Counted from the first letter of the stretch, positions 14,152 through 29,174 are shown. The stretch: 64,000 nucleotides of DNA from Glandiceps talaboti (GCF_964340395.1 NC_135556.1:22215223-22279222), one strand, 5' to 3'. A program made the numbers and translations. The notes: generated from the letters alone by a model not told the origin.

Positions 14152-16192
14152 GTCTCTACTACAGATGGAAAACCCTTCTTGATGAAAGACATGAACTTGT
14201 TAGAGTATGACATTTTACACCATTCAAAGCTTGCAAAGAAGAATGGTAGAGCAAGCACTATGCTTAGGGGTACTGTACAACTTTTGTCAACTGTACATTT
14301 TGCCTAGCAGAGAACTATGATTTTCCCCATCAGTGCATGTTTAATTTGACTAATGGACTAAAAAGAGAAAATTGCTATATTTCCATGCCAAGTTCATGTA
14401 TGATGTGGTTTGTGACAAATTCATCACAGACTTCATTATATTTCTGTCTTATTCTTGCCTTTCTCTCAAGCTTAGTTTGATGTAATTACTGAAATAAACT
14501 GTAAGTTAATAAAACCAACATTTTGAGCTATGGTTCATTTTCAATATTTACAAGGCTATCTCAGTATTTGAAAAAAATTGAAAAAAATAATCAGTGGTAA
14601 AAATGTACGGCAGTTGAGAATACGTTGCTGACCGTTACTGCATTAGATTCTATGATGAAAGGTCACCACTCAGAATCTGGTCCCGCCTTTTCAGTTTAGG
14701 CCTTTTCCGGAGGCTTTTGTGCACCATGTAAGGGAAATCTTTGAATGTTTTTACATTGACAGCCAGTTAGGCTTTAAGCACGAGTTTGAAGTATTTCGAT
14801 AATATGCCATACCTCGGACCTATTTTAATCGGTAAAGATTTCTATGGATAATTTTACACAGTAAATTCAAAATTACAACAAAACTACAACAATAATATGA
14901 AAATTTGTTATATTCTCAATTATTTCATACATGATTTACGTTAATAGAGTATAATAATTACCGGTAGTATCCCGGGGAAAAACAAAAATGTGATGCACAG
15001 TACGGTAGTTCGACAGTCGCCGCAGCGGTGTACTGTGTGCCGTTTACGTTCAAATCCCACATATGACTATGTCACTTTGTACTCATCTTTTTACTACACG
15101 TGAAGCAAATACAACAAATTGCTATTCATGTTAATATTTCAGTGTACATATATACATATGTATTCATTACTAGTTTATATACTTTAAAGATCATCAGATA
15201 GCAATTGACAACAGATAATAACAGATGATTGGTACAATTTGTGCATGCCTCATGGCTATAACAATAATGTTCAAGGTACACAAAAGACAAAATACGTAAT
15301 TACAATCTCCTTTTGACTCAAAACAGAAATAGATTTAAACTGAACTCAGACCATTGTCTAAATCTGAGCTGCAGTATCAAATTTATCCAGTCCTCTCACA
15401 AATGTAATGATATCAATAAAAAAAAATTACCTGACATGACTAATTGGTTTTTCCTAAACGTTTTTTATGTAGTTTAGTTCATGCATAAGATCACAAACAT
15501 TGAAGATCCGATATTTTGATAAAGTCAGTGACAAAAAAAGTAGAGAGAAGCATATCCCCCCTCCCAATTTTCCTTTGCCATTCAAATCATCTTACACCTT
15601 GAATACTTTTTTGAATGTTATATCATCAGACCCATAATTTCTTTTACATGGCCCTGTATTACTGTATACATTGAGTATGGTATATATATAGTATATAGTA
15701 TTCAATTTATAGTTACGAGTTTTCATCCACATGCACTTTCTGTAGCATAACAATGCTTGAAATTTGACTGGAGTTCATCAGAAAATATAATTTTTTTGTG
15801 TACAAATAATCTATTTCTTTTATCATAATTAAAATCACACAAAATATAGTCATTTATTTTTTCAAAATCAGCAATATTTTATATGTACAAATACAATTAT
15901 CAAGGTGTGTCCTTGTAATGTTTTGATACTAAAAAAATCACTAACTAACAGTTTGTATTTATATAGATACCCTGAAATCTTCAAATATGACATAACGCAT
16001 ATTTGAGAGTATCAAACTACTTAATTATTTCATAAAATAGATTGATGTTAGAAATATCAAAGTGATCATATATCTCTCCATGGATACAATACATAATATC
16101 AGTTATCAGGACGTAATTACTCTTGTGTTCATAAATCACTCTGACTATCATTAAGTAAACTGTCAGGCGCCACTGAGTCAGCCAGTGACTGT

Positions 16193-16690
16193 TGTATGTA
16201 TGTATGTATGTATGTATGTATGTATGTGTGTGTGTATGTATGTGTGTGTGTGTGTGTGTGTGTGTCTGTCTGTCTGTCTGTGTGAGTGTATGTATGTGTG
16301 AGTGTATGTATGTATGTATGTATGTATGTATGTATGTATGTATGTGTGTATGTCTGTGTGTGTGTCTGTCTGTCTGTGTGTGTGAGTGTATGTATGTGTG
16401 AGTGTATGTATGTATGTATGTATGTATGTATGTATGTATGTATGTATGTATGTATGTATGTATGTATGTATGTATGTATGTATGTATGTGGCGTGTGTGT
16501 GTGTATGTATGTATACATGCATATACATATGTATGATATATGTATATGTATGTGTGTATGTATGTGTGTGTGTGTGCGCGCGCGTGTGTACGTGCATGAA
16601 TGTATGTGTATGTAGGTAGGTGGTATGTATGTATGTGCTTTATGTATATGTGTGTGTGGATGTGTATGTTTATGTGTGTGTGTATCTCTA
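16193..16690. repeat. compound (GTAT)n/(GT)n/(GTCT)n tract
   Basis: About 500 bp of GTAT, GT and CTGT runs, including two near-copies of a block of about 100 bp (16260-16330 and 16360-16430), then GCGCGCG at about 16576. Confidence 0.95.
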
Positions 16691-17879
16691 AATGCTATCT
16701 TTCACCTACATATACTGATCTACAATGTACACAGAGATGGTAGTCGGCCACAACATTGCATGATACTTGCTACTATCTATATACAGTATAATTTACATGA
16801 AACTTGGAGGATTTGCTTATCTTACGATACTTATCACACAAGAGGATAGGGGTTATCACAACACATGGTCAATTTCTCACAAAAGATACACAAATTGCAG
16901 ACAAATTCATATTGAGCAAATTTGTGTAAGTATTAGATAAACCAGTACACAGTTGAAAAACCATCCCATGACAACACAAATCACACAATTTACATATCAA
17001 TCACACTCGCTGTTGGATCAGCAAAGCTGTTAGCTGGCATGAAAAAAAAAGATAGTATGCTCATTCATGCCATTACTGTCATATTTCTGTAGGATAATAT
17101 TAGATATAAATTGGTAACATATCATATTAATCTTAGAATCCGGTTTTTAAATATATCACTTTCCATCACTAGGTATCACATTTCAAGCTATTATCAAACT
17201 TATCATTACATCCAGTATTGAAGTTGTCACTTTGAAATCACGATTGGTACAATAGCACCATGATAGTACAAAATACATATAAAATTAAAAGTCACATTTC
17301 AAATTAGACTGTTATCTCGTTACTCTGTGATGTAGATAACATGTCAGACGGCACCAAACACACAAGTCACTTTCATTATCATAACATCAAATGATTAAAC
17401 TTTTTCCTCAAAGTTGTTCACAACCATTACATAAATCCCTGACATTTGCTACATCCCTTATAATTCCTAATATTTTCAGTGTTTTTGTTATAGGTAAAAT
17501 TTAGCCTACCACAGTAGCCTGTACTAACCACATTACAATACCCAAGGTAATATCAAAGCCCATATGCTCACACAGGGTAGACTCATTTGTGACCGGCTGG
17601 GCTGTCTCACGATGATATTGTAGATAGCACCCTCCGTGTGGAGAATGTGCATAACATATAGAATGCACACGTGTTGTCATTGCGCCACAATGCATCCTTG
17701 GGTAAAACCACCCCCAAAAAATTGCATAGTATATAGGACGCGTATGTGTACTAGTTATTGAGCCGCTATGCAGCCACTGCGTTAGCTGTCATAATAGGTT
17801 CCCACTAAATGGGAGCGAGAGCCAGAAGTTCTCCCTTCTGTTACCATGGTTTCAGGACCTCAAAATAAACTTAAGATTT

Positions 17880-18260
17880 GATATGATGATGAAGTTATTG
17901 AAATGTGGTAATCATGACGACAAGGCTTAACCTCAATCAGAACTGGGGCACAAAGTTAACACAAAGTTTTTAATACTTTAATAATTTGATGACTTTCATT
18001 TAACAACATCTACAACTTTTCCTTCATTTTTTTTTTATAACAAACAGTAGCTAAAGCCCTGATTATTTGATGGTATGATTTGATGGGATGAACTTATCGA
18101 AATGTGTTAAGATAGACTTCCAGTGTGTGTGTGAAATGACACCTGTGAATGGAGGCACAAACAAAGTGTTAAGAGGGGTGTTTTTAATGCTTCCTTTCAC
18201 ACCATCTCCTGTGTGTATGTAGAAGTGCAGCCACCCTTTCACTGTGAATGGGCTGAGTAA
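17880..18260. repeat. degenerate ~190-bp duplication
   Basis: GATATGATGATGAAGTTATT...GGGGCACAAAGTTAACACAA (17880-17965) is echoed by GATTTGATGGGATGAACTTA...GGAGGCACAAACAAAGTGTT (18077-18172). Old and diverged. Confidence 0.4.
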
Positions 18261-19330
18261 AAGGGTCATTAAAGTGTATAATAAAAGTAACATCACGAAG
18301 AGAAAACCTATGAGCTACAAAGTACTGCTACAACTGTGGATTCCTACACCATCAATATCTAGGGATTGGTACAATGTGTAGAGGATTACACGCACTGAAA
18401 AACTATGTTGTACTGAGATAGAATTCATACACATACACGCAGTTACTGATCTCTCTTCCCTGTTTGAACCCCGAGGGTATTTGCACCATCTCGATCTTCC
18501 TAGCCAAATCAATTTCTAAAATGAGATTTTAATTATGCAGCAAATTAGCCATGGGCGGCTGGCGGCCTAGCTTTGTATTGATAACAAGTGACCCTTGCTA
18601 AGAAGAAAGGCTTCACTTGGTAGAGTTGACTTGCCATGCATCTATAGGTATTAACAATAATAAGATTCCGGCTCTTGTCTGTCCAATGTTTATGTAAACT
18701 ATTACAGCTGCACAGCAAAAGTCATTCACCTTACAAGAAGTTTTTTCTATAAATTTTAGTACAAGATTCAAACTGAAAATTGAAATGTCCTGACTGACTT
18801 ATGTTTCTTTATTATTGTTGGATCACTGTGATAAAATATCGATAACAAACTTAACTGCAGCGTAATATAATCAATACAAAGTTATCGTTACTACAAAGGT
18901 ATATTTTAGAAAATTAAAAAAAAATGAAATACTATGTCCATTCATAATAAAACATAATATTTCTCCAAATAATCAAGTGTTTGTATAATGTGAGGAAAAC
19001 AGGTGAAAAGACGTGTGCACTGTACATTTTTCTGATAGCTGTGTTTTTAAAAAGTCTACAATTATATGTGTACATTATTTCAATACTACATAATTTCCAC
19101 AAATGTGTTGTTTTTTCTCATTATTCTAGTCTTTAGAAGACAAGTATAATAATTATGTACAGGCAAAAGAACTTGCAAGCCCCCCCCCCCCCCCTTTCAT
19201 TTCGGTCACATAAATCACAATTTGTACACAAACCCTCAATCCCCCCCCATACTTATTTCTTATCTTCAAACATGCACAATAACATCTACACACAGAGAGA
19301 CATACAAGTTGAGACTACATGATAATACAA

Positions 19331-19768
<438 letters not shown>

Positions 19769-20574
19769 TACATATTGAGAGGACAGGAGAGTATAAGTCA
19801 TTATCAGAATGAGACTGACTAATTTGTCAGTCCACTGGGAAATCATAGTACGGAAACAGATATCAGTATTTCAATCACAATTCACTGAGCTGGAAAAGGA
19901 CCATTCACTTTCAAGCTGACGTCAAATTGAAAATAGCAAACCATTCAGTTTGGAAAAATGTTTTTACTGAATACATAATCATAGTTTAATACTTCATAAT
20001 TACAACAATTAAAGGATTAGTCAATTCAGACCTTATATTAAAAGCAGGTATCTTCAATATTTCATTTTAATTTTGTTTTGCTATCAAACTAATTTATGTC
20101 TTAGAAATATAAACAATAGGAAACATGAAATCCACCATCTTGACTGGTGCATTATGGGAAATGTGACATTATTCCATAAATATGACAGAAACTCATGATG
20201 TGTGAGTGTAAGTGTGGCATACTCAGGGTATTTGTACGGAGTGCTTATAGTGTATGCAGACATACTTTCATGAGCATAGTGAAAACACTACAGGCACGAG
20301 TGCAACTACCCCTGAATATGCACTCTGGCACTAAAAGTTTATTGAGCTGTACTTTACACCATTTCAGTATATGTTACATATGAAGGTGAGAATTCTACCA
20401 CATTTCTATATTAAGTTTCACATTCAATTATTGCCTGTCTTTCTATATCTTTAACATCTACGGGAAAGTATCAATACTCCTACCCACATTGCAACAAGTT
20501 CTGCAATAACACAAAATGATATTATTGAAGTAGACACTCTCCCAGATCAGTGCCCTATAACCATACAAGTAATT

Positions 20575-20960
20575 GATTGATGATTGATTGATTGATTGAT
20601 TGATTGATCACTTATGCCAAATCACGACTGAGTTGATCTTTTACAAGTTGAATGATGCTTGAGCAACATTACTAAACATCAATTTATCACAACTGGGTTG
20701 ATCATGGTGAATGGTGCTTGAACAACGTCACTGTACAACAATCACACAATTACACTGCAGATTGAATCCTGATTCTAAATCACCACTGAGGTGATCTTTT
20801 TGCAAGTTGAAGACACTTGGACAACATTACTGTACAAAAATCACATAATTAAACTACACATTGTACACTGATGTCAAATCAAAACTGATTTAATCTGTTG
20901 CAAGTTGAATGGTGCTATATACAATGATCAAACTATATTGTAATGAAGTACAGACGTTTC
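20575..20960. repeat. (GATT)n then degenerate ~100-bp array
   Basis: A short GATT run (20578-20606) is followed by three to four diverged units sharing AAATCACGACTGAGTTGATC, GCAAGTTGAATGRTGCTTG and ACAACATTACTGTACAA. Confidence 0.6.
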
Positions 20961-21734
20961 ACTGATGCTAAATTATGACTTTTGCACATTGAATGCACAC
21001 TCACTACAAAATATTAACATTAATTATTTAGCAACTTTGTAACTTATTTCTAGAGAAATTCCTCAAAACACTAAAACATGCCATTTTTTTTTCAATATGT
21101 ACAATTCAAAAGTTTCAAAACAATTCTGTCAGTATATCACGTTTTGCTTGAATTGTCAACATAAATGTACTTACAGCACTTGGCAAAAACTACATCATGA
21201 ACACTGCATGTCTAATTAACAACATGTATCATCGACTATTAGAGTTAAAACCCAAATACCATTGATTGACTGAACCCCTTAGGTTAGTTGAAAATTTCCG
21301 ATCACCCATCAGGCTATATATCAAAAAAATATTTTGGCAAAATTGCTCAAAAACAAAGGCAAGCTGGCTTGGAACAGATATTAGGTTTAAATCAAGTAGG
21401 ATCTCTTTTAAACCAACATTCTTACATGCATAAAATGATAATGACCAATTTTTCTAGAGCTCTACCAAACACATTTTTTCTGAACTAAATTTTAATCCTT
21501 GTCCAAATTGGACATATTAAGTGGACTCAATGTAAATTTGTCTGAAAAGTAAAAATGAGATCTATAAAAAAAGTTGCAGAAAATGAAAAATGTTAGTCAT
21601 CAGGTTTTGGCAGGAAAGGTGCTGGTAGGTTAAGTTTTGAAATACATGACAAGGAATCTCTATTAATCCTCATTTCAACTTACTATATTCAATATAGTTG
21701 CCATACTCTTCTACAACCACCCTGTGCTATAAGT

Positions 21735-21890
21735 ATGGCTTATCACTGACTTAATATTAGCCTAAGGGTTCTTTATAACATGACTTATTTAATGCTAGCC
21801 TAGGGAGTCTTTATAACATGACTGATTTAATGCTAGCCTAAAGGGCCTTCCAAACCGACTGATTTAATGTTAGCCTAAGGGGTCTCTATA
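21735..21890. repeat. degenerate ~47-bp tandem array, 4 copies
   Basis: Units of ACTTATTTAATGCTAGCCTA with GGGAGTCTTTATAACATG; copies differ at several positions. Confidence 0.7.
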
Positions 21891-22324
21891 ACCTGCCAAG
21901 ACTCAGTCGGTTGGAGCCAGCATAATAGTGATTAAGTACATGACAAACTACTATACCAAAGTGAATAGTAACATACCTTAATGTACGGTATCCCTGCTGT
22001 GAGAATCTGGCAACCAAAACCTAACTAAACAACAAGCTTAGTTTCTTACCAGCAAATACTTTATAAATCTGGTAAGGTATCAGTATTTTACAATATTATA
22101 AAGTGATATTACAGATAAATGAATGACATCAAGTGGCTGTATAAACTGATATTTATTGAACCACTAGTGGACTTGATGATTGTATGATCCCAGTTTATTA
22201 CTGTAATTGTTTATTTTATATATAGTATTCAATTCCCTAGACTAGTCAATGATCTATCACCGATCAGTCATGAAATGTGGCATATATCAAGTGTTTGTAC
22301 TTACCAGTCAAGAAATGTGGCATA

Positions 22325-22371
22325 TATACGTACATACATAGATACATACATACATACATACATACATACAA

Positions 22372-22410
<39 letters not shown>

Positions 22411-22466
22411 TACATACATACATACATACATACATACATACATACATACATACATACATACATACA

Positions 22467-22497
<31 letters not shown>

Positions 22498-22727
22498 CAT
22501 ACATACATACATACATACATACATACATACATACATACATACATACATACATACATACATACATACATACATACATACATACATACATACATACATACAT
22601 ACATACATACATACATACATACATACATACATACATACATACATACATACATACATACATACATACATACATACATACATACATACATACATACATACAT
22701 ACATACATACATACATACATACATACA

Positions 22728-22759
<32 letters not shown>

Positions 22760-22760
22760 C
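22325..22760. repeat. long (CATA)n microsatellite
   Basis: CATA units interrupted by a CA tract (22376-22404) and one CATTA slip near 22468, then about 290 bp without interruption. It is one of the longest simple arrays in the window. Confidence 0.97.
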
Positions 22761-24289
22761 AATATACATACAACGAATTCAGAAAGGCTACTAACCCATA
22801 ACTATATTCCCAGTCCTTTAGCCATACATAATTGTACCTTTGTAATAATTTCTTCATCTTACTTACTGCTACAGCAGTTAATAATTTCAGATAAAATTAA
22901 ACAGTTGAATACTATCATTCTTTGTCAAGTACATTGTACAGTAATAAAATCGAGAATGTACCATACATTTGTAATTATTTAGCAATTTATAATCTTAGAT
23001 GAAAGTGTAAAACTCATCACTATTATGTTGTAGGAATATCTCATCAAATAGATATGATCACATTGATCACAAATAGATATGATCATAATTGGTATATACA
23101 GCTATCCATGTTGGACATCTACTACATGCTAAGCTATCATGACTTTCATTCATTCACTTGGTGACGCACAGTCTGTTGTATGCTAATGACCAGCTTGAAG
23201 GCATACCCAGCTTTAACTAACAATAGAGATTATGATACAACACAAAGCCACATTGACAGCTGTGCCAGTATAACCATTAAAATCCACATACATGTGACCC
23301 TGACCTCAGAAACTGACAATAACTCAATGGATCTGGTATGCCTATGGTATGGTGGAGTACAGTATAGGGTGGTATTCCCTTACACACAGAAAAGACATTC
23401 ATCACTTAGCGATGTCTAGGAATGGTATTTGAGTTAGACCATTATTGCCATGTGTACACTATCACACGGAGTTGACATTTACAAAATATAATGTGTTCCT
23501 TATACCTGCAGGGATAGAAGTCCCTCAACAAATAGCACTTTTAACACAGACATCAACCGTCTGTTAGGTATACCACACTGTAAACACAGTACAGTCTGCT
23601 CTTCACACAAAATCTCAAATCTATGAAATGATATATTTTTGAGGGACTTAATTTTCGCTCAAAAGAGAAATTAGCTTAGATTATCATGTTCTTGCCTTAT
23701 CTCTGTGTACCTAGACCTTCTTTTTATTCGTTTAGGAAGGTATGGAAGGCAACAATGTGTAAACAGTTAGTATGCTAGACACTTGGCTATCTGGCCCAGC
23801 AATGTCTGTCAAGCCAGTGTGTCAAGTCAAATAGACTGCCAGGCCATGTAGTCAAGTCAGATAGCCCAGTTCCCAGGTTAGTAAAACGTATTATCAATGG
23901 CAAGGTCATTTTTATTTTATTGAAATAATCACTCCAGTAAAAGAGTGAAATCAATTCAAAATGTTGATTTAGTATTTCATACAACTTTAACTTTTTTCCC
24001 AGAAAGTGTGTAAGTCTGAGCTATATGCCACTATCCTTGGCACAGAACTTTCAAAATCTTGTTTTCAATGATATCAGCAAATTCTGGCAGTTATGTTCTG
24101 ACATTTAGCACTGAATTTTGACAGGTAACTCTTATCTGTCCTTAATTAACAGAACAGATGGCTTATTGAAGTTTTAAAACTTCTTGCAATTTCTTGAACT
24201 ATTATGAAAACAGTAGTAAGTTTTAAATTGAACTCTTGATACTTTTTGAAATATGATGTCAAATATGTGAATTCCATTACTTAATTGAC

Positions 24290-24755
24290 TAACATATAAA
24301 CTTACTTGACCATCACAGACAGACTAATTTACATATGTAGCTCATTGATAAAACAACTAACATGTAAAGTTACTTGACCATTAGATAGACTAATTTACAT
24401 ATGTCGCTCATTGATAAAACAACTAACATGTAAAGTTACTTGACCATTAGATAGACTAATTTACATATGTCGCTCATTGATAAAACAACTAACATGTAAA
24501 GTTACTTGACCATTAGATAGACTAATTTACATATGTCGCTCATTGATAAAACAACTAACATGTAAAGTTACTTGACCATTAGATAGACTAATTTACATAT
24601 GTCGCTCATTGATAAAACAACTAACATGTAAAGTTACTTGACCATTAGATAGACTAATTTACATATGTCGCTCATTGATAAAACCACTAACATGTAAATT
24701 TACTTGACCTTAACAGATAGACTAATTTACATATGTAGCTCATTGATAAAACTAT
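24290..24755. repeat. 66-bp tandem repeat, about 7 copies
   Basis: The period is 66; each unit has TTACTTGACCATTAGATAG, CTAATTTACATATGTCGCTC and ATTGATAAAACAACTAACAT. The five central copies are identical and the outer ones diverge (CATCACAGACAG, GTAGCTC). It sits about 130 bp upstream, in plus-strand coordinates, of the AFF exon at 24883. Confidence 0.9.
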
Positions 24756-24882
24756 GAATGCCTATGAATGTCAATTATAGATAAATCGACAAGCATGTAA
24801 GTTTACTTGATCTTAGCAACACAGACCATAGAAACACTGAATAGGATCAGACAGTTGTCACTACACAATAAACAATATATAC

Positions 24883-24945
24883 CTTCAATATATTCTCCAC
24901 ATCAGCTTGGCTTCCTTCCCCTTGCTCACCAGCGGATAACTCCGT
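24883..24945 (-). CDS. AFF: AFF exon: lead-in to ELL-binding block
   Basis: 63 nt, 21 codons, phase 0 on both sides. The acceptor is a T-rich tract ending TTTTGCAG and the donor reads TTGAAG|GTATAT. It translates TELSAGEQGEGSQADVENIL plus a final K. The ending VENILK corresponds to the V(D/E)EILK that immediately precedes EMTHSWPPPLTAIHTP in vertebrate AFF proteins, and the next exon begins EMTQTIDPLLTAIQTP, so the junction falls inside a conserved motif. That continuity, the phases and the splice sites make the exon convincing despite its size. It lies 28.8 kb downstream of the large exon and 12.5 kb upstream of the next. A longer open frame overlapping here in another register is not the coding frame. 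Confidence 0.82.
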
Positions 24946-25324
24946 CTGCAAAATAAAATAGTGATAAAAGTAATGAAATAAGATACAGAAATACCCAAGT
25001 ACTTTGAGGTGAATAGTAAAGCTTTAAATCTGATTAAGGTGATAGAAGGAAGTTGATAGAATTGCTTCATCCTTTCACTGAATGCAATAGCTATTATCTC
25101 AATCATTTCCTTGCACTCAACTGTACTTCCCTGACAATTGTGCAATGCTTGAAAATCAATGTAATGTTAATTTGTCGCAAGATTTGTAACTTCATCAATT
25201 TCCCCAGATTGGATTGCAGCTGACAGCTACAAGGCAATAAACTGTGTTGTTAGAAGACCCTGATTTTAATAAAAATACACAATACATATTACATTCAAAT
25301 GTATTAAACTGTGTGATCCTTTTA

Positions 25325-26600
25325 AATAGAGTATTTGCTATGTAGAGATTTGGTATGGGTTCCTTGAATACAAACAAGTTTGTTATGTAGAGATTTGGTA
25401 TGGGTTCCTTGAATACAAACAAGTTTGCTATGTAGAGATTTGGTATGGGTTCCTTGAATACAAACAAGTTTGTTATGTAGAGATTTGGTATGGGTTCCTT
25501 GAATACAAACAAGTTTGCTATGTAGAGATTTGGTATGGGTTCCTTGAATACAAACAAGTTTGTTATGTAGAGATTTGGTATGGGTTCCTTGAATACAAAC
25601 AAGTTTGTTATGTAGAGATTTGGTATGGTTTCCTTGAATACAAACAAGTTTGTTATGTAGAGATTTGGTATGGGTTCCTTGAATACAAACAAGTTTGCTG
25701 TGTAGAGATTTGGTATGGGTTCCTTGAATACAAACAAGTTTGCTGTGTAGAGATTTGGTATGGGTTCCCTGAATACAAACATGTTTGCTATGTAGAGATT
25801 TGGTATGGGTTCCTTGAATACAAACAAGTTTGTTATGTAGAGATTTGGTATGGGTTCCTTGAATACAAACAAGTTTGTTATGTAGAGATTTGGTATGGGT
25901 TCCTTGAATACAAACATGTTTGCTATGTAGAGATTTGGTATGGGTTCCTTGAATACAAACAAGTTTGCTGTGTAGAGATTTGGTATGGGTTCCTTGAATA
26001 CAAACAAGTTTGCTGTGTAGAGATTTGGTATGGGTTCCTTGAATACAAACAAGTTTGCTGTGTAGAGATTTGGTATGGGTTCCTTGAATACAAACAAGTT
26101 TGCTATGTAGAGATTTGGTATGGGTTCCTTGAATACAAACATGTTTGCTATGTAGAGATTTGGTATGGGTTCCTTGAATACAAACATGTTTGCTATGTAG
26201 AGATTTGGTATGGGTTCCTTGAATACAAACATGTTTGCTATGTAGAGATTTGGTATGGGTTCCTTGAATACAAACAAGTTTGCTATGTAGAGATTTGGTA
26301 TGGGTTCCTTGAATACAAACAAGTTTGCTGTGTAGAGATTTGGTATGGGTTCCTTGAATACAAACAAGTTTGCTATGTAGAGATTTGGTATGGGTTCCTT
26401 GAATACAAACAAGTTTGCTATGTAGAGATTTGGTATGGTTTCCTTGAATACAAACATGTTTGTTATGTAGAGATTTGGTACGGTTCTCCTGAATACAAAC
26501 CAGTTTGCTATGAGTACAAATGTTATATGGGCTCCCTCAATAAAAAAGGTTGCTGTGTGTACAAATTTGATATAGTTCCCTAAAGTTAAACGCAAACAAA
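25325..26600 (-). repeat. 45-bp minisatellite, about 26 copies
   Basis: The unit contains TATGTAGAGATTTGGTATGG and TTCCTTGAATACAAACAAG on the plus strand; the period is exactly 45 (four units per 180 bases). Variants are limited to a few sites (TTTGCTATG/TTTGTTATG/TTTGCTGTG, AAG/ATG), so it is young or well homogenised. The right edge, from about 26460, decays into diverged units. On the minus strand a 491-codon frame (25195-26670) stays open, giving the 15-residue unit FVFKEPIPNLYIANL. This is explained by the period being a multiple of three. There is no signal peptide, splice context or family match, so I treat it as non-coding. Confidence 0.9.
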
Positions 26601-28022
26601 TTTGATAATGGTTCCCTAAACACAAACAAGTTCGCTGCATATATTTCACATGGGTTCCATAAATACACACATAAACTGACTTCTAATTACTTGAAGCATT
26701 ACTAAGTGAAAGTGTAATAGACAGCACACTTGATGTGTTTTGCAATGTAAATTAATCTACTAAGTATTTCATCAACTCATTAAAAGGTTAATGGCAAATC
26801 AATTATTTAGTCATTTATCCTTGACAAAATCAATCAGGTGGTCAATCCATCAAAACAGAAAAACACTTCAATCAACAACATTTTACAGACACTAACAAAA
26901 TAGTAACTACATGTATTTCTAGGTCATTGTACAAAATAATATCTTTACAAATTACAATGATAGAGCTATATTATAATTTATACACTGTAAAACAGTAACG
27001 AAACATTCCATGTAAACTTTATGAAATGTGCAAGATTTATATTATTTTTAGAAAAATTTTACAGAAATTTTATCAACAGAATCCAACATTCCAATTATAA
27101 GATATTTGAAAATGCATAATGATAATTGAATATGATTATTCTGAGCATTCTCTTTAATTGTATAATTTAGGTAGCCATTAACAAAATACCCATTCTGGTA
27201 ACACATTCTCCTGAGGTCTAAGTACATCATGACATTCTGTGTAAGTATTTGTGTTTGTTACTATAACCATAGCAACTATCCTGCTATTATCCATGTTGTA
27301 ACAACCAAATATACACAAATCCCCCACAACAATTGAAAGGTTACAAACTCTAGAGGGCGCCCTCCATAGGTGACACACTTTGGCATACTTGTGAATTAAT
27401 CTTCATATTTCGCCAGATAGATTGTATTTCACTTCACCTGTGAGTCATCGTAGACGACATTAATCTAACTTTCCTAGTCTGTCTTTAAACACAAGGTGGA
27501 TGACTTCTGGTGCTGTCATGGTTTTTACAATCAATTTCATGCCACCATCAATCTCTCCACTCTATTACATATTGGCACATATCTCCATCTATGAATTATT
27601 CCTTTCAATTTTATCCCAATATTTCATATTCATTAAAGTCTTATGATTCAATAATATTTTTTTTAAAGTAACGACGTTTTGACCACTTCACATAAACTAT
27701 ACAACTGCAGATAAAAATGTCACGGCTGAAATGAGGCCTAATAAATAATAATTTATTTCACAAATATTATGAATTTATCATCATCATACTAAATGCTGAA
27801 TTATCTATTTTGCACCATCATAAATATTTAAAAGATCAAAACACAACACGATATGAATGTGAAATACTCAAAACAACATCTTTAGAAGGTATCTGCTAAA
27901 AAATATACATTTTGGTACAATTTCCAAAATTTATGACGTTATTTTCATAGAGTACATATTATGCTTTGATGTATTTGTATGGAAAGCCACAACTGACTTA
28001 AGTGTGCAATTACTATTATTGT

Positions 28023-29174
28023 ATGTGCAAATACTATGTTATTATGTGCATTCAATAGTTTATTATGTGCTTACCTTAAATTATTATGTGCATACTGTAT
28101 TATTCTATGTACAGTTACTATTACTATATGTGCAAACACTATGTTATTATGTGCATTAAATAGTTTATTATGTACAGTTACTATTATTGTATGTGCAAAC
28201 ACTATGTTAGTATGTGCATTTAATAGTTTATTATGTACAGTTACTATTATTGTATGTGCAAACACTATGTTAGTATGTGCATTTAATAGTTTATTATGTA
28301 CAGTTATTATTATTGTATGTGCAAACACTATGTTATTATGTGCATTGAATAGTTTATGTACAGTTAGTGTTATTGTATGTGCAAACACTATGTTATTATG
28401 TGCATTAAATAGTTTATTATGTGCAAATCTTAAGTTATTATGTGCATACTGTATTATTATATGTACAGTTACTATTATTATATGCGCTAACACTATGTTA
28501 TTATGTGCAAATCTTAAGTTATTATGTGCATACTGTATTATTATATGTACAGTTACTATTATTATATGTGCTAACACTATGTTATTATGTGCATTAAATA
28601 GTTTATTATGTGCAAATCTTAAGTTATTATGTGCATACTGTATTATTATATGTACAGTTACTATTATTATATGCGCTAACACTATGTTATTATGTGCAAA
28701 TCTTAAGTTATTATGTGCATACTGTATTATTATATGTACAGTTACTATTATTATATGTGCTAACACTATGTTATTATGTGCATTAAATAGTTTATTATGT
28801 GCAAATCTTAAGTTATTATGTGCATACTGTATTATTATATGTACAGTTACTATTATTATATGCGCTAACACTATGTTATTATGTGCAAATCTTAAGTTAT
28901 TATGTGCATACTGTATTATTATATGTACAGTTACTATTATTATATGTGCTAACACTATGTTATTATGTGCATTAAATATTTTATTATGTGCAAATCTTAA
29001 GTTATTATGTGCATACTGTATTATTATATGTACAGTTACTATTATTATATGCGCTAACACTATGTTATTATGTGCAAATCTTAAGTTATTATGTGCATAC
29101 TGTATTATTATATGTACAGTTACTATTATTATATGCGGTAACACTACGTCGTTATGTGCATACAGTAGTTTATT
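28023..29174 (+). repeat. left-arm array: 55 monomers of 21 bp, higher-order
   Basis: The length, 1,152 bp, equals 55 x 21 minus one 3-bp deletion. Monomers begin ATGTGC or ATGTAC and mostly end TTATT or ATTAT. At least five variants can be told apart, for example by their middles AAATCTTAAG, ATACTGTATT, AGTTACTATT, TAACACTATG and ATTAAATAG. The outer third repeats as a 3-monomer (63-bp) unit and the inner part as a 9-monomer (189-bp) unit. Because 21 is a multiple of 3, a 388-codon frame stays open on the plus strand and a 357-codon frame on the minus; neither is a gene. Confidence 0.88.

Noticed and set aside
15003-15063. tRNA-like stretch ending in GTTCAAATCCC (B-box-like)
   Set aside because: No convincing A box or cloverleaf could be laid out; at most a SINE head fragment.
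17630-17790. Two similar TGCATA-CATATAG...CACAATGCAT-like segments considered as a transposon
   Set aside because: Similarity is weak and no inverted ends or target duplication were found.
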